32,655 bases of DNA from Nanobdellota archaeon (GTDB lineage: Archaea > Nanobdellota > Nanobdellia > Pacearchaeales > GW2011-AR1), in NCBI GenBank assembly GCA_027334715.1, contig DAHWUG010000002.1, positions 64,977-97,631 on the forward strand, written 5' to 3'. The translations under genes and the position numbers were made by a program. Below the pieces are notes generated by a model that was not told the origin of the DNA, did not search any database, and saw nothing but the letters and a program-made list of their open reading frames with translations. This document shows, piece after piece, positions 1 to 7,323 of the stretch; positions within the stretch are counted from its first letter, which is position 1, and every line of letters begins with the position of its first letter.

Positions 1-1
1 A

Positions 2-1792
2 CAGCAGGCTTATGTATGCATAAATAATGTCTCAGGAAACGGAAATTATGTAACTCAGGGGTATTATGACCCAAACGGCTGCGGGTTTTCAGGAACGCCA
101 ATCTCAACTGCATCTGCTGCTTATCAGATATTTGCGCAGGGGCAGGAATTTGACAGTGTTGGAACGATGAATCTGAATTCTTCATACAACCAGTCAGAAA
201 ATCAGGCAGTAAGTTTTGCACTGCTTGCAGAAAATTATATAGCTCAAAATTATAATACAAACCTTAATTGCGGCTCTGGCTGCATTATTCCTATAAAAAT
301 AAATTCAAATGTGGGTCAAACAATAAATTTAAGCAACCTTCAAGTCAATTATCAGACAGATATAGGACAGCTTTTAATAAGCAATTTTTCTGACATTTCT
401 CCCATACCCCAAAAAATCACCTCAGGTTTCCAGCAGCTTTATCTTGACCATGCAAACCTGCTTGTTCCAGACAGCATAGGGAATTACACCTTTTCATTAG
501 TTCTCGACGGCAGAAATGTTACTTCACAACAAATACAAATTGCAAACATTCCTAAAATAAGGATTGTAAATCCGCTTAGGACAGCTTATGCATATCCAAC
601 AACATTTTCAGTAAGTGTTGATTCAAGCCAAAATATAAGCAGTTTTTCATGGGATTTCGGGGACAACAGCTCTGTTGTAACAACACAGGCGAATACAACA
701 TCGCACACATATGAAAATGCAGGAATTTACAATCTTGTAATTAATGTAACAAACAGTAAAAATTTGAGCTCATCAAAAACATTTGCAATAAATGTAAGTG
801 CGCCAAAAGATTTGATAGCTACAAGTCTTAAGAATATGGAAATTGCTGTTTCTGTCCTTCAATCTCAGATTGCATCTTTCACGCAATTTCAGCAAAGCGC
901 ACTGAATGCTTCCCTGAATCTTGATTACATAAACAGCGAGATCAATAGTTTAAATTCTGAATTCAAAAATGCAAGCACAAACACCGATTACAATAACCTT
1001 GTTGCAGAGCTTTTGGCAATAAAAATTCCTGACTTAGTATACAAGACTGCAGCAGCGTCCAATGTGCCATTTGTGCAGGGACTTTCTAGTATAAATCTCA
1101 ATGTCCTTCAGGATATAGCCGGAGGAAATTACACACAAGGAAAGGACCAGGCTTATATGGACGCAATCAATACATGGCAGCAGGAAAACCTTAACATGAA
1201 CTTTAATTATAATGAATTCTCAGGATCTTATTCAGGATATACTGACCCAATAACAAATGTTTTTACAATAACTGTAAGCGAGAAAAATGACATTCCTTAT
1301 GATTACTACCTAATTCTTCCACAGCTAGGAGGATTTACATCTGATTCAAATTACAGCACCAAAGATGGTTATATTTATTTTGATTTGAAGGGCAAGAATA
1401 CAGTTTCATTCTCCACGACAGACAATGTTGATGTTACAGGCCTTTCTGCATTTATTTCGCCTGCAATAAGCCATCTTAGTATTGCCCAGACAACAGCTGA
1501 AATTCCTGTTTTGTCAAAATGGATTACATTTTCCCTGATAATAGCAGGGATTTTGATTTTGGTTGTTATTGTTTACCTTCTTTTGAGAAGATGGTATGAC
1601 AAAAGATATGAAAGCTATTTGTTCAAGAACAAGAATGACCTTTTCAATATGATAAATTATGTAAATAATGCAAAAGTAAAGGGTCTGGCAAACAACATAA
1701 TAGAGCAGAACCTGAAAAAAGCAGGATGGAGCAGAGAAAGGATTAGATATGTTATGAGGAAGTACGCTGGAAAAAGAACAGGGATGATATAA
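2..1792 (+). CDS. Surface/secreted PKD-domain protein with C-terminal membrane anchor (5' partial)
   Basis: The track starts this ORF at the ATG at 167, but the same frame is open without a stop back to base 2, so the gene enters from the left edge and its true start is outside the window. About 596 residues are visible. Counting from the ATG at 167, residues ~133-210 form a PKD-type beta-sandwich with the hallmark WDFGDNSS and a following SHTYENAGIYNL strand. A coiled-coil-like helix follows (~215-270), then another extracellular region, one membrane helix (~450-475, ITFSLIIAGILILVVIVYLL) and a basic cytoplasmic tail. The tail ends in a small helical motif (KKAGWSRERIRYVM) that I associate with DPANN membrane proteins. 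It is rich in N, S and T with many N-x-S/T sequons, and has paired cysteines (NCGSGC) near the left end. It is probably a cell-envelope protein; ligand and function are not visible. Confidence 0.75.
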   Translation, partial: QQAYVCINNVSGNGNYVTQGYYDPNGCGFSGTPISTASAAYQIFAQGQEFDSVGTMNLNSSYNQSENQAVSFALLAENYIAQNYNTNLNCGSGCIIPIKINSNVGQTINLSNLQVNYQTDIGQLLISNFSDISPIPQKITSGFQQLYLDHANLLVPDSIGNYTFSLVLDGRNVTSQQIQIANIPKIRIVNPLRTAYAYPTTFSVSVDSSQNISSFSWDFGDNSSVVTTQANTTSHTYENAGIYNLVINVTNSKNLSSSKTFAINVSAPKDLIATSLKNMEIAVSVLQSQIASFTQFQQSALNASLNLDYINSEINSLNSEFKNASTNTDYNNLVAELLAIKIPDLVYKTAAASNVPFVQGLSSINLNVLQDIAGGNYTQGKDQAYMDAINTWQQENLNMNFNYNEFSGSYSGYTDPITNVFTITVSEKNDIPYDYYLILPQLGGFTSDSNYSTKDGYIYFDLKGKNTVSFSTTDNVDVTGLSAFISPAISHLSIAQTTAEIPVLSKWITFSLIIAGILILVVIVYLLLRRWYDKRYESYLFKNKNDLFNMINYVNNAKVKGLANNIIEQNLKKAGWSRERIRYVMRKYAGKRTGMI

Positions 1793-1827
1793 ACCAATTA
1801 TCAGACTGCAGAATTAAACACACAAAA

Positions 1828-1836
1828 TTTAATAAA
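1828..1836 (+). promoter_or_regulatory. TATA-like box for the Era-like GTPase gene
   Basis: TTTAATAAA lies about 28 nt before the ATG at 1860, the spacing expected for an archaeal TATA box driving a leaderless or near-leaderless transcript. The surroundings are very A+T-rich, so the exact box is uncertain. Confidence 0.4.
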
Positions 1837-1859
1837 CCTAAAAACAAATTTAATTTATA

Positions 1860-2501
1860 ATGGCAATAAAAGGATTCACAAATTTCTTCAAGAGAATCTT
1901 CTTAAATATGTTCAAGGGAAAAAAGGAGCTTAAGCTTGGATTTTACGGACCTCCAAATGCTGGAAAAACAAGCCTGGCAAACAGAATATGCAAAGATTTC
2001 ACCGGTGAAGAGATGGGAACTGTTAGCAAGATACCGCATGAAACAAGAACAGTGCAATTTAAGGAAAAAGTTGAGATAGAATACAAAGGAAAGAAAATGC
2101 TTTTCAAGATGATTGATACTCCCGGCATTGCAACAAAGATAGATTATGAGGATTTCCTGAAATACAGGATGAAGAAGAAAGATGCAATGGAAAGGGCAAA
2201 GGAAGCAACACAAGGGGTTGTTGAAAGCATCAAGTGGCTTGATGACATGGATGTTGTTGTTATCGTCTTAGACGCAACAGAGAACCCATACAATCAGGTA
2301 AATCTTACAATAATAGGAAATCTTGTTGCAAGAAAAATACCTGTTCTTATAGTCGCAAACAAGATTGATTTAAGAAAATCAAGCATAAAGAAAATAGAGG
2401 CTGCTTTTCCTGAATATGAAGTTATAGGAATAAGCGCAAAATACGGAAAAAACCTGGAGGAGTTTTATGAATCCATATTCAAGCTCGCTAAACAGGCTTA
2501 A
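1860..2501 (+). CDS. Era/Der-like small GTPase, ArvA-type vesiculation GTPase candidate
   Basis: A 213-aa TRAFAC-class GTPase. Visible motifs are the P-loop GPPNAGKTS (residues 30-38), a switch I region with ETRTVQF, G3 DTPG (86-89), G4 NKID (167-170) and G5 SAK (192-194). The first ~20 residues (FTNFFKRIFLNMFKG) would form an amphipathic basic/hydrophobic helix that could bind membrane. There is no KH or second GTPase domain, so it is not full-length Era or Der. It is followed by a DUF2073-like gene and, further on, a DUF2072-like zinc-ribbon gene. That trio is conserved in Euryarchaeota. From memory, in Haloferax the GTPase (ArvA) drives extracellular vesicle formation, and databases name the partners OapB/ArvB and OapC/ArvC. 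The GTPase call is firm; the vesicle role is inferred from context. Confidence 0.85.
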   Translation: MAIKGFTNFFKRIFLNMFKGKKELKLGFYGPPNAGKTSLANRICKDFTGEEMGTVSKIPHETRTVQFKEKVEIEYKGKKMLFKMIDTPGIATKIDYEDFLKYRMKKKDAMERAKEATQGVVESIKWLDDMDVVVIVLDATENPYNQVNLTIIGNLVARKIPVLIVANKIDLRKSSIKKIEAAFPEYEVIGISAKYGKNLEEFYESIFKLAKQA

Positions 2502-2540
2502 AAATAAAAATTAAAAAGTATATTTAATATATAATAAAAG

Positions 2541-2942
2541 ATGGTGAAAAAAAGGCTCGGGAAAATAAAGGGGTTCAGCATCCAGTTTCTTCCATATGCT
2601 GAAATCAGGGGATTGAACAGCGATGAAAGGATAAAAAAGATTCTTCATCTTGTTCTGGAGAATAACATTCTTTTTTTGCAGGGAAGGCTTGAATCAAGCG
2701 AGGAAACGAGGCTTATCGGAGACACAATGGCAATGATAGGCCATGTAAGGGGCTTCAAAGGAGTTGAGCTTGCAGTCATTTCCGAAAACGGAAAAGAGGG
2801 TTTCTTTGGAAAGTTCAGGTCAAACCTTGTAAGCGCAATTGCCGGCGGGGATATAGGCGCTGTTACAATAATAGGGCCTGCGACAATTGTAAAGGAAATC
2901 AAGAGAAATCCAAAGAAGATAGAGCTGCTTTTGAAAGGTTAG
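2541..2942 (+). CDS. DUF2073 family protein (OapB/ArvB-like)
   Basis: A 133-aa soluble alpha/beta protein lying 39 nt after the GTPase gene. It has no catalytic motif I can name. It ends with a glycine-rich segment (VSAIAGGDIGAVTIIGPATIVKEI) followed by a basic KRNPKKIELLLKG tail. The length and the pairing with an Era-like GTPase match the DUF2073 family, known as OapB/ArvB in archaeal annotation. A likely role is as a GTPase partner or effector in the same membrane-remodelling pathway; this is inferred from synteny, not from the protein itself. An A+T-rich stretch (TATATTTAATATATAAT) just before the ATG may give it its own promoter as well. Confidence 0.7.
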   Translation: MVKKRLGKIKGFSIQFLPYAEIRGLNSDERIKKILHLVLENNILFLQGRLESSEETRLIGDTMAMIGHVRGFKGVELAVISENGKEGFFGKFRSNLVSAIAGGDIGAVTIIGPATIVKEIKRNPKKIELLLKG

Positions 2943-2976
2943 ATGATCCAAACAATCATTTTCTTTTTACTTTCTT

Positions 2977-3145
2977 TTAGAGTTCCTTAATTTGCTTATC
3001 AAATTCCCTAATTTGTTTTTCCCAATACCCTATAACGGCAAAATTCTTCTTTTCTAAACATTTTTTACATGTATTTTGTGCATCATTCAAGATGCAGCAT
3101 CATGACACCAACGCCATGCTCATATTTTACATAATTACCTTCCAT
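2977..3145 (-). pseudogene. Small gene broken by a single-base frameshift (hypothetical, CxxC motif)
   Basis: This occupies most of the 360-bp gap between the DUF2073 and zinc-ribbon genes, on the opposite strand. An ATG at 3145 opens MEGNYVKYEHGVGVMM and soon hits a stop. Another frame then carries a coherent tail, NDAQNTCKKCLEKKNFAVIG followed by a charged helix ending KQIKEL. The span of 169 nt is 56 codons plus one base, so a one-base change restores a single ~55-aa reading frame. A TATA-like CTAATAAATAAAC lies ~30 nt upstream of the ATG on this strand. It was too short and too broken for the ORF track. It may be a real pseudogene, a sequencing or assembly indel, or (less likely) programmed frameshifting. 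The family is not recognised. Confidence 0.5.
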
Positions 3146-3272
3146 TTTTAACCTCTGTTAAGTTTATTTATTAGAAAGCTCTGACTAACTTAGAGATTTC
3201 AAAAGGTTAGCATCTAATCTTTTTTTCATAATCAATTTAGAAATAAATAACTGACACAATTCATCCACAAAC

Positions 3273-3280
3273 TTTATAAT
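3273..3280 (+). promoter_or_regulatory. TATA box of the zinc-ribbon (ArvC-like) gene
   Basis: TTTATAAT is centred ~26 nt before the ATG at 3302, giving a leaderless transcript. It shows that the zinc-ribbon gene is not simply co-transcribed with the GTPase and DUF2073 genes across the 360-bp gap. The rest of the gap (3146-3270) is A+T-rich with no other gene visible. Confidence 0.6.
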
Positions 3281-3301
3281 TATATTCTGCATTAAAATTT
3301 C

Positions 3302-3721
3302 ATGCCACATCAATGTGTTCGTTGTTCAAGAATAATCCCTTCTGGCAGCAGGGAAATACTTGAAGGATGCAAGGAGTGCCACAGCCATTTTTTCTTCTAC
3401 ATAAGGGATGATCAGCTAAAGAAAATGCATGATAATGTAATAGAGATACCTGAAAAAGACAAGGAAAAGATAGAGGAAGACATAAGGGAAATGGTCGGCA
3501 TAGAAGACTCACAAATTCCGGTAATACTTGATGTTGAGTCAATAAGGTCTGCTGGCGAAGGAAAATTTGAGCTTGACATAGCAAAAATATTCAGGAAAGA
3601 CAGACCTTTGATATACAAGCTTGAAGAGGGAAAATACATAATCGACATTGCTTCGACTCTCAGCACGAGTGCAAGTGGCCTTATCAAGAAGCCAAAAGAA
3701 AGCAGGAAAAAAAAAGAGTAG
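3302..3721 (+). CDS. Zinc-ribbon protein, DUF2072 family (OapC/ArvC-like)
   Basis: A 139-aa protein with an N-terminal four-cysteine zinc ribbon: C5-x2-C8 and C23-x2-C26 (the second in EGCKECHSHF). After it come an acidic helical linker (~45-65), a beta-rich region with DVESIRSAGEGKFELDIAKI and DRPLIYKLEEGKYIIDI, and a lysine-rich tail. The architecture and length match the archaeal DUF2072/OapC family, usually adjacent to the Era-like GTPase and DUF2073. Here it is separated from them by a small antisense pseudogene and has its own promoter. The biochemical role is unknown; participation in the GTPase pathway is inferred from conserved gene order. Confidence 0.75.
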   Translation: MPHQCVRCSRIIPSGSREILEGCKECHSHFFFYIRDDQLKKMHDNVIEIPEKDKEKIEEDIREMVGIEDSQIPVILDVESIRSAGEGKFELDIAKIFRKDRPLIYKLEEGKYIIDIASTLSTSASGLIKKPKESRKKKE

Positions 3722-3734
3722 GAATTTTCTCAAT

Positions 3735-3763
3735 AGACTTATAAATATTATTTCATTAAGTCT
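3735..3763 (+). promoter_or_regulatory. Inverted repeat spanning the CCA-enzyme promoter
   Basis: AGACTTA (3735-3741) and TAAGTCT (3757-3763) form a perfect 7-bp inverted repeat. It encloses the TATA box (CTTATAAATA, 3738-3747) and ends 3 nt before the ATG at 3767. The TATA-to-ATG spacing predicts a leaderless transcript. The repeat could be an operator, or chance in A+T-rich DNA. Confidence 0.4.
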
Positions 3764-3766
3764 TAC

Positions 3767-5041
3767 ATGAATAAAATTAATTCTGTTCTGAAAGAGGTTT
3801 TGCCTTTCGCCAAGCCTTCTGACAAAGAAATGAATGAAATAAAAGAAAAGCTTAACGCTTTTCTTAAAAAAATAGATGCAAACAGAAAAAAGGCCAGGAT
3901 AAACGCCCAGATTTTTGTCGGTGGAAGCTGGGCAAAGGGCACAATAATAAAAAAAGACTCATATGACATAGATATTTTTGTAAGATTTGACAAGAAGTAC
4001 AGGGATTCAATGCTTTCTGACATTACTGAAAAAATGCTTAAAGGCCAAAAGGCAGAGAGAATTCATGGCTCAAGGGATTATTTCAAGATTAAATCTGAAG
4101 ATGGGCTTTTTTTTGAAATAATACCTGTAAAAATGGTTAATAACCCGAAAGAGGCGGAAAATGTCACAGACCTTTCATATTCTCACGTGAATTACATAAA
4201 AAAGAAGATAAAAACACAGAAAATCCTTGATGAGATAAGGCTTGCAAAGGCTTTCTGCTATGCAAACAATGCATATGGTGCAGAATCATACATCAGGGGA
4301 TTTTCAGGATATGCAATAGAGCTTTTAGTCAATTATTACGGCAGTTTTTTAAGATTTGTAAATGCAATTGCAAAAATAAAGGAAAAGGAAGTAATAGACA
4401 TAGAAAAACTTTACAAAAACAAAAGCCAGATACTCATGGACATAAACGAAGCGAAGTTAAAATCCCCGATAATTCTTATTGACCCAACATACAAACAGAG
4501 AAATGTGCTTGCTGCACTTTCCGATGAAACACTTAAAAGATTCCAGAAGTCATGCATTGAATTTATTAAAAATCCTTCTGCAAACTTCTTCAGAATTGAA
4601 GCTGTTGACATAAAAAAAATTATTGCAGATTCTAAAAAGAAAGGCCTTGAATTTGTATTGCTTGATATTTCAACAAATAAGCAGAAAGGGGATATTGCAG
4701 GAAGCAAACTGCTGAAATTCTATCGGCATTTAAACAATGAAATTCTTGGTTTTTTTGAAATAAAGGCCAAGGGATTTGAGTACTTTGGAGAAAAGCGTGC
4801 AAGGGCTTTCTTTGTTGTAAAAAGCAAGGGAAGTTTTATTGCAAAGGGGCCAAAGGTTAATGATGAAAAAAATGCCAGGAAATTCAGGTTAAAACATAAG
4901 ATTATTTCAATTAAAAATGGGCATTTATACTCAAAAATCAAGGCTGATTACTTCCTAAATGATTTTTTAATGAGATGGAAAGCAAAAAATATGAAAATAA
5001 TCAAGGACATGAGCATTACTGGCTTGAATGTTCATGAATAG
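3767..5041 (+). CDS. cca: CCA-adding enzyme (tRNA nucleotidyltransferase, archaeal class I)
   Basis: A 424-aa protein, close to the usual length for archaeal class I CCA-adding enzymes. The nucleotidyltransferase signature is clear: GGSWAKGTIIKKDSYDIDIF, with Gly53-Ser54 and the two metal-binding aspartates Asp67 and Asp69. The third carboxylate, usually Asp in a D-x-V-P context, appears here as Glu117 in FFEIIPV, an uncommon substitution by my alignment. Helical central and C-terminal tRNA-binding regions follow. It builds the 3' CCA of tRNAs from CTP and ATP without a template. The tRNA-Ala in this window has no encoded CCA, so the enzyme is needed. Its 3' end overlaps the convergent FHA gene by 26 bp. 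Confidence 0.93.
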   Translation: MNKINSVLKEVLPFAKPSDKEMNEIKEKLNAFLKKIDANRKKARINAQIFVGGSWAKGTIIKKDSYDIDIFVRFDKKYRDSMLSDITEKMLKGQKAERIHGSRDYFKIKSEDGLFFEIIPVKMVNNPKEAENVTDLSYSHVNYIKKKIKTQKILDEIRLAKAFCYANNAYGAESYIRGFSGYAIELLVNYYGSFLRFVNAIAKIKEKEVIDIEKLYKNKSQILMDINEAKLKSPIILIDPTYKQRNVLAALSDETLKRFQKSCIEFIKNPSANFFRIEAVDIKKIIADSKKKGLEFVLLDISTNKQKGDIAGSKLLKFYRHLNNEILGFFEIKAKGFEYFGEKRARAFFVVKSKGSFIAKGPKVNDEKNARKFRLKHKIISIKNGHLYSKIKADYFLNDFLMRWKAKNMKIIKDMSITGLNVHE

Positions 5042-5387
5042 GATATTGTACTGACTTTATCTCCAAGGGTCCATAATGCTCTCCAATATAAATTTTATCA
5101 CCATCATTTAAGATATGTCCTGCATCAGAAAGCCTTTTTCCGTTGACAAATGTCCCTATCGCTGAATTATTATCAGTAAGATATAACACATTTCCAACAG
5201 ATGTTATTGTTGCATGATGCCTTGAAATGAATTTAGTCAATGAAAGGTTTTCCCATCCAACTTCTATACTGGCTCCATGATGCAGTCTTCCTATTGTGAC
5301 TTCATTGTAATTATCTTCAGCAAGGGCTGTCAAATTGTATCTCTTGTTTTTCCTTATGTGATCTATCAAAAAATAATGCTCTTCCAT
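5016..5387 (-). CDS. FHA-domain protein 1
   Basis: A 123-aa protein that is almost entirely one forkhead-associated domain. The pThr-binding landmarks are GR (in VTIGRLHH), SRHHATIT, and the strand GTFVNGKRL. Relative to its neighbour FHA2, the conserved Asn of the NGT loop is replaced (NSAIGT instead of NSSNGT), so phosphopeptide binding may be weakened or altered. FHA domains bind phosphothreonine peptides; no Ser/Thr kinase or phosphatase is present in this window. It lies 64 nt after FHA2 on the same strand, with a possible TATA (GTTTTTAAAC, ~5416-5425) in the gap. Its 3' end overlaps the convergent cca gene. It is probably a tandem duplicate of FHA2, from matching length and motif order. 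Confidence 0.85.
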   Translation of the reverse strand: MEEHYFLIDHIRKNKRYNLTALAEDNYNEVTIGRLHHGASIEVGWENLSLTKFISRHHATITSVGNVLYLTDNNSAIGTFVNGKRLSDAGHILNDGDKIYIGEHYGPLEIKSVQYPIHEHSSQ

Positions 5388-5451
5388 TTTAAAATTAGGA
5401 TAAAAAAAGAAGACAGTTTAAAAACTTTTTTCACTGGCAGTTCTTAAGTTT

Positions 5452-5820
5452 TTATTTCTCATATACCTGCACGGGACCATATGCCCCGAAGAATAAGGTG
5501 TATCCATCCTTAAGAACATAACCTACATTGGGCAATTTTTTTCTGTTTATGAATGTTCCGTTGGATGAGTTTTCATCTTTGATGTAAACATAGCCATTTG
5601 GACAGGTGATTGTCGCATGATGCCTTGAAACTGTAGAAACATTAAACGTCGCTTCATTCTGTTCTAATGTGCTTCCTTCATTAAAAACAAGGCCTTCGCC
5701 TAAACTAATGAGATTCCCATATCCCGGCCTTCCTAATTTTATTTCTTTATTTGTCTCAAGAAGGAAGGTTAAATCATGAATTTTTTCAGCAGGAACATCC
5801 TTAAGAATTAAATGCGACAT
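5452..5820 (-). CDS. FHA-domain protein 2
   Basis: A 122-aa single-domain FHA protein. Motifs in order are KLGRPGYG (the Gly-Arg landmark), TVSRHHATIT, and DENSSNGTFINRKKL, with all pThr-contacting positions present. A GAYGPVQV ending closely parallels GEHYGPLEI in FHA1. It starts 21 nt after the membrane protein encoded upstream on the same strand, so the two are very likely co-transcribed. The context suggests a cytoplasmic phosphothreonine reader working with the upstream membrane protein. The kinase that would write the mark is not in the window. The FHA call is secure; the partner idea is inference. Confidence 0.88.
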   Translation of the reverse strand: MSHLILKDVPAEKIHDLTFLLETNKEIKLGRPGYGNLISLGEGLVFNEGSTLEQNEATFNVSTVSRHHATITCPNGYVYIKDENSSNGTFINRKKLPNVGYVLKDGYTLFFGAYGPVQVYEK

Positions 5821-5841
5821 TTTAATTAAATGTTGCTGTTT

Positions 5842-6372
5842 TCATTTTAATTTTTTTTCGGTCGTTGTCCTGTGCCCGATTATGCTTCCTGGCGGATTGA
5901 AATTAAAGGTATCTGAAAAATCGAAAAGGCCTCTGGGGGTAAAATAAACATCTGTTCTTTCTTTGAGTTTTCTACTTTTATCGTCGTAAATTCTTACGGT
6001 TTTTTTGTCTATGGACTGCTCTGTAACAACAAAGCCCCTGTTGTCAACAGAATAATAAATCTCATCAAAGCCTTCAGGGTATTCTCTTGTCATTTTCATC
6101 GCTTTTATTGCATCATCTTCAGAGAGAACTCTTTTGGCAAGTCCTGTTGTCAAATCAATACTGTCCGCTTTTTTTATTGCTGATCTAAATTTTCTTGCAA
6201 TAACTATTGAGGTTCTAGCAGCTAATCCGGCTGCTACACCCAATGCAAGGATTCCATAATAAACAGGACTGCTGTTAACAATGCTGTCTTTTAGTTTAAA
6301 TGAGTAATCTTCAAGATTCTTGTTAAATTTTCCTTCATGCATATAAGGTCTGACATCACCGATTTTTGTCAT
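5842..6372 (-). CDS. Hypothetical membrane protein upstream of the FHA pair
   Basis: A 176-aa protein I do not recognise. Residues ~37-59 (PVYYGILALGVAAGLAARTSIVIA) form one membrane helix. The basic residues that follow (ARKFRSAIKK) suggest an N-outside, C-inside arrangement. The C-terminal ~115 residues are soluble, beta-rich and charged. A helix around LSEDDAIKAMKMTREYPE is followed by strands such as EIYYSVDNRGFVVTEQS and VDVYFTPRGLFDF. It has its own TATA box 20-29 nt upstream and is followed after 21 nt by FHA2. It may present the phosphothreonine site read by the FHA proteins, but nothing in the sequence proves that. Confidence 0.65.
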   Translation of the reverse strand: MTKIGDVRPYMHEGKFNKNLEDYSFKLKDSIVNSSPVYYGILALGVAAGLAARTSIVIARKFRSAIKKADSIDLTTGLAKRVLSEDDAIKAMKMTREYPEGFDEIYYSVDNRGFVVTEQSIDKKTVRIYDDKSRKLKERTDVYFTPRGLFDFSDTFNFNPPGSIIGHRTTTEKKLK

Positions 6373-6390
6373 TTTATTATTTATACCAGA

Positions 6391-6400
6391 TAATTTATAC
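6391..6400 (-). promoter_or_regulatory. TATA box for the membrane protein-FHA operon
   Basis: Read on the minus strand, GTATAAATTA lies ~24 nt before the ATG at 6372, consistent with a leaderless transcript. It separates the FHA unit from the TrmB unit, whose last gene ends at 6409. Confidence 0.6.
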
Positions 6401-6408
6401 TTTTTTTG

Positions 6409-6537
6409 CTAAATATACTGCGAAGCATCTTGTAAATACCCTAAAGCTTCAGTAATCTTTTCAAATGCAAGTCTTAAATCCCTAAGGGAGTCATTAAATA
6501 CTTCTTCCTGGACTTTTTGCTCAAGTTTTTCAGCCAT
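6409..6537 (-). CDS. 42-aa helical protein at the end of the TrmB operon
   Basis: This ORF is missing from the track because it is under 60 codons. It reads MAEKLEQKVQEEVFND and ends YLQDASQYI. The heptad-like spacing of hydrophobic residues (L5, V9, V13, L18, L21, F24, I27, L31) predicts a single amphipathic or coiled-coil helix. Its ATG comes 2 nt after the stop codon of the TrmB-like gene (TAA-AA-ATG), the same close spacing used elsewhere in this operon, which supports real translational coupling. The function is unknown. A small oligomerisation partner for the regulator is one possibility, based only on position. Confidence 0.55.
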   Translation of the reverse strand: MAEKLEQKVQEEVFNDSLRDLRLAFEKITEALGYLQDASQYI

Positions 6538-6539
6538 TT

Positions 6540-7322
6540 TTACTGCACTACATTTACAGCCTTTTCAAATATGGATGTGAAAGCCTGGGCAAAAAAATCA
6601 GAATTCAGCCAGATTGCAGTATCCTCAGGACTTGAGTTTTTTGACAAATAAAAGAGTATTTCCTTCCTGTCAACTATGAAAAACTTGGCATCAACATCTG
6701 TTTTCTTCACTTTTATTCCAAGGTCTTTCTCAAATTTCCTTATTAACTTCTCATCACCAGAAAGGGCAATCAATATTTTTATTCCGTTTTTAGAAAGACT
6801 CTGGACAGTTTGCTGGAATAATTTAAGCTTGTAATTTATGTCTTCTGCGTTTGTGCAGATAAGGACTTCTTTTTCTGCGTTCTGCAATATTTCCCTCAAA
6901 TAGTTTGAGATGTTTGATCTTCCTTTTATCGCAGCAGAGAGGTCCTCTTTCTTAATAGGCCTTAAGCCTTCTTTATAGATTTCCTCAAGCTTCACGAATT
7001 CATCGGTGTTTCTTATATTTGAAAGAGTAACAATTCTTTCCTCTGCGTCTGAGCGGACATTATTCTTCATCTTTTCAAGGATCATATGGGGCTTAACTCC
7101 TATGTACTTGACCGGTTTTCCAAGCTTTATGATTGCAAATCCTTTTTTCTCCAGAGATTCTAAAACATCATAGGTTCTTGACCTTGGAACGCGTGACAAC
7201 TCTGCAATTTCTCCTGCAGAGGCAATTCCTTTTCCAAGCAAAGCTAGCCAGACTTTTGTTTCATAGATATTAAGGTCAAAATAATCCTTAATTCTGCTTA
7301 TGAGCTCCTGTTTTACAAGCAT
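6540..7322 (-). CDS. TrmB-family transcriptional regulator
   Basis: A 260-aa protein from the ATG at 7322. The track's longer start (7373) would overlap the upstream gene by ~50 nt. The 7322 ATG sits one base after that gene's stop (TAA-A-ATG), so I prefer it. Residues ~10-75 form a winged helix typical of TrmB: YETKVWLALLGKGIASAGEI, then SRVPRSRTYDVLESLEKKGF, then a wing ending in PVKYIGVKP. The C-terminal ~150 residues look like the TrmB regulatory (PLD-like) domain, with AEKEVLICTNAEDI and KFFIVDRKEILFYLS. TrmB proteins usually sense sugars or other metabolites. There is no sugar transporter here; its neighbours are small unknown proteins, so the ligand is open. Confidence 0.85.
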   Translation of the reverse strand: MLVKQELISRIKDYFDLNIYETKVWLALLGKGIASAGEIAELSRVPRSRTYDVLESLEKKGFAIIKLGKPVKYIGVKPHMILEKMKNNVRSDAEERIVTLSNIRNTDEFVKLEEIYKEGLRPIKKEDLSAAIKGRSNISNYLREILQNAEKEVLICTNAEDINYKLKLFQQTVQSLSKNGIKILIALSGDEKLIRKFEKDLGIKVKKTDVDAKFFIVDRKEILFYLSKNSSPEDTAIWLNSDFFAQAFTSIFEKAVNVVQ

Positions 7323-7323
7323 T

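Noticed and set aside
1902-2213. Antisense ORFs in the GTPase gene and similar antisense ORFs throughout the track
   Set aside because: They are shadows of clear genes, low-complexity in Ser/Phe/Leu, and match no family.
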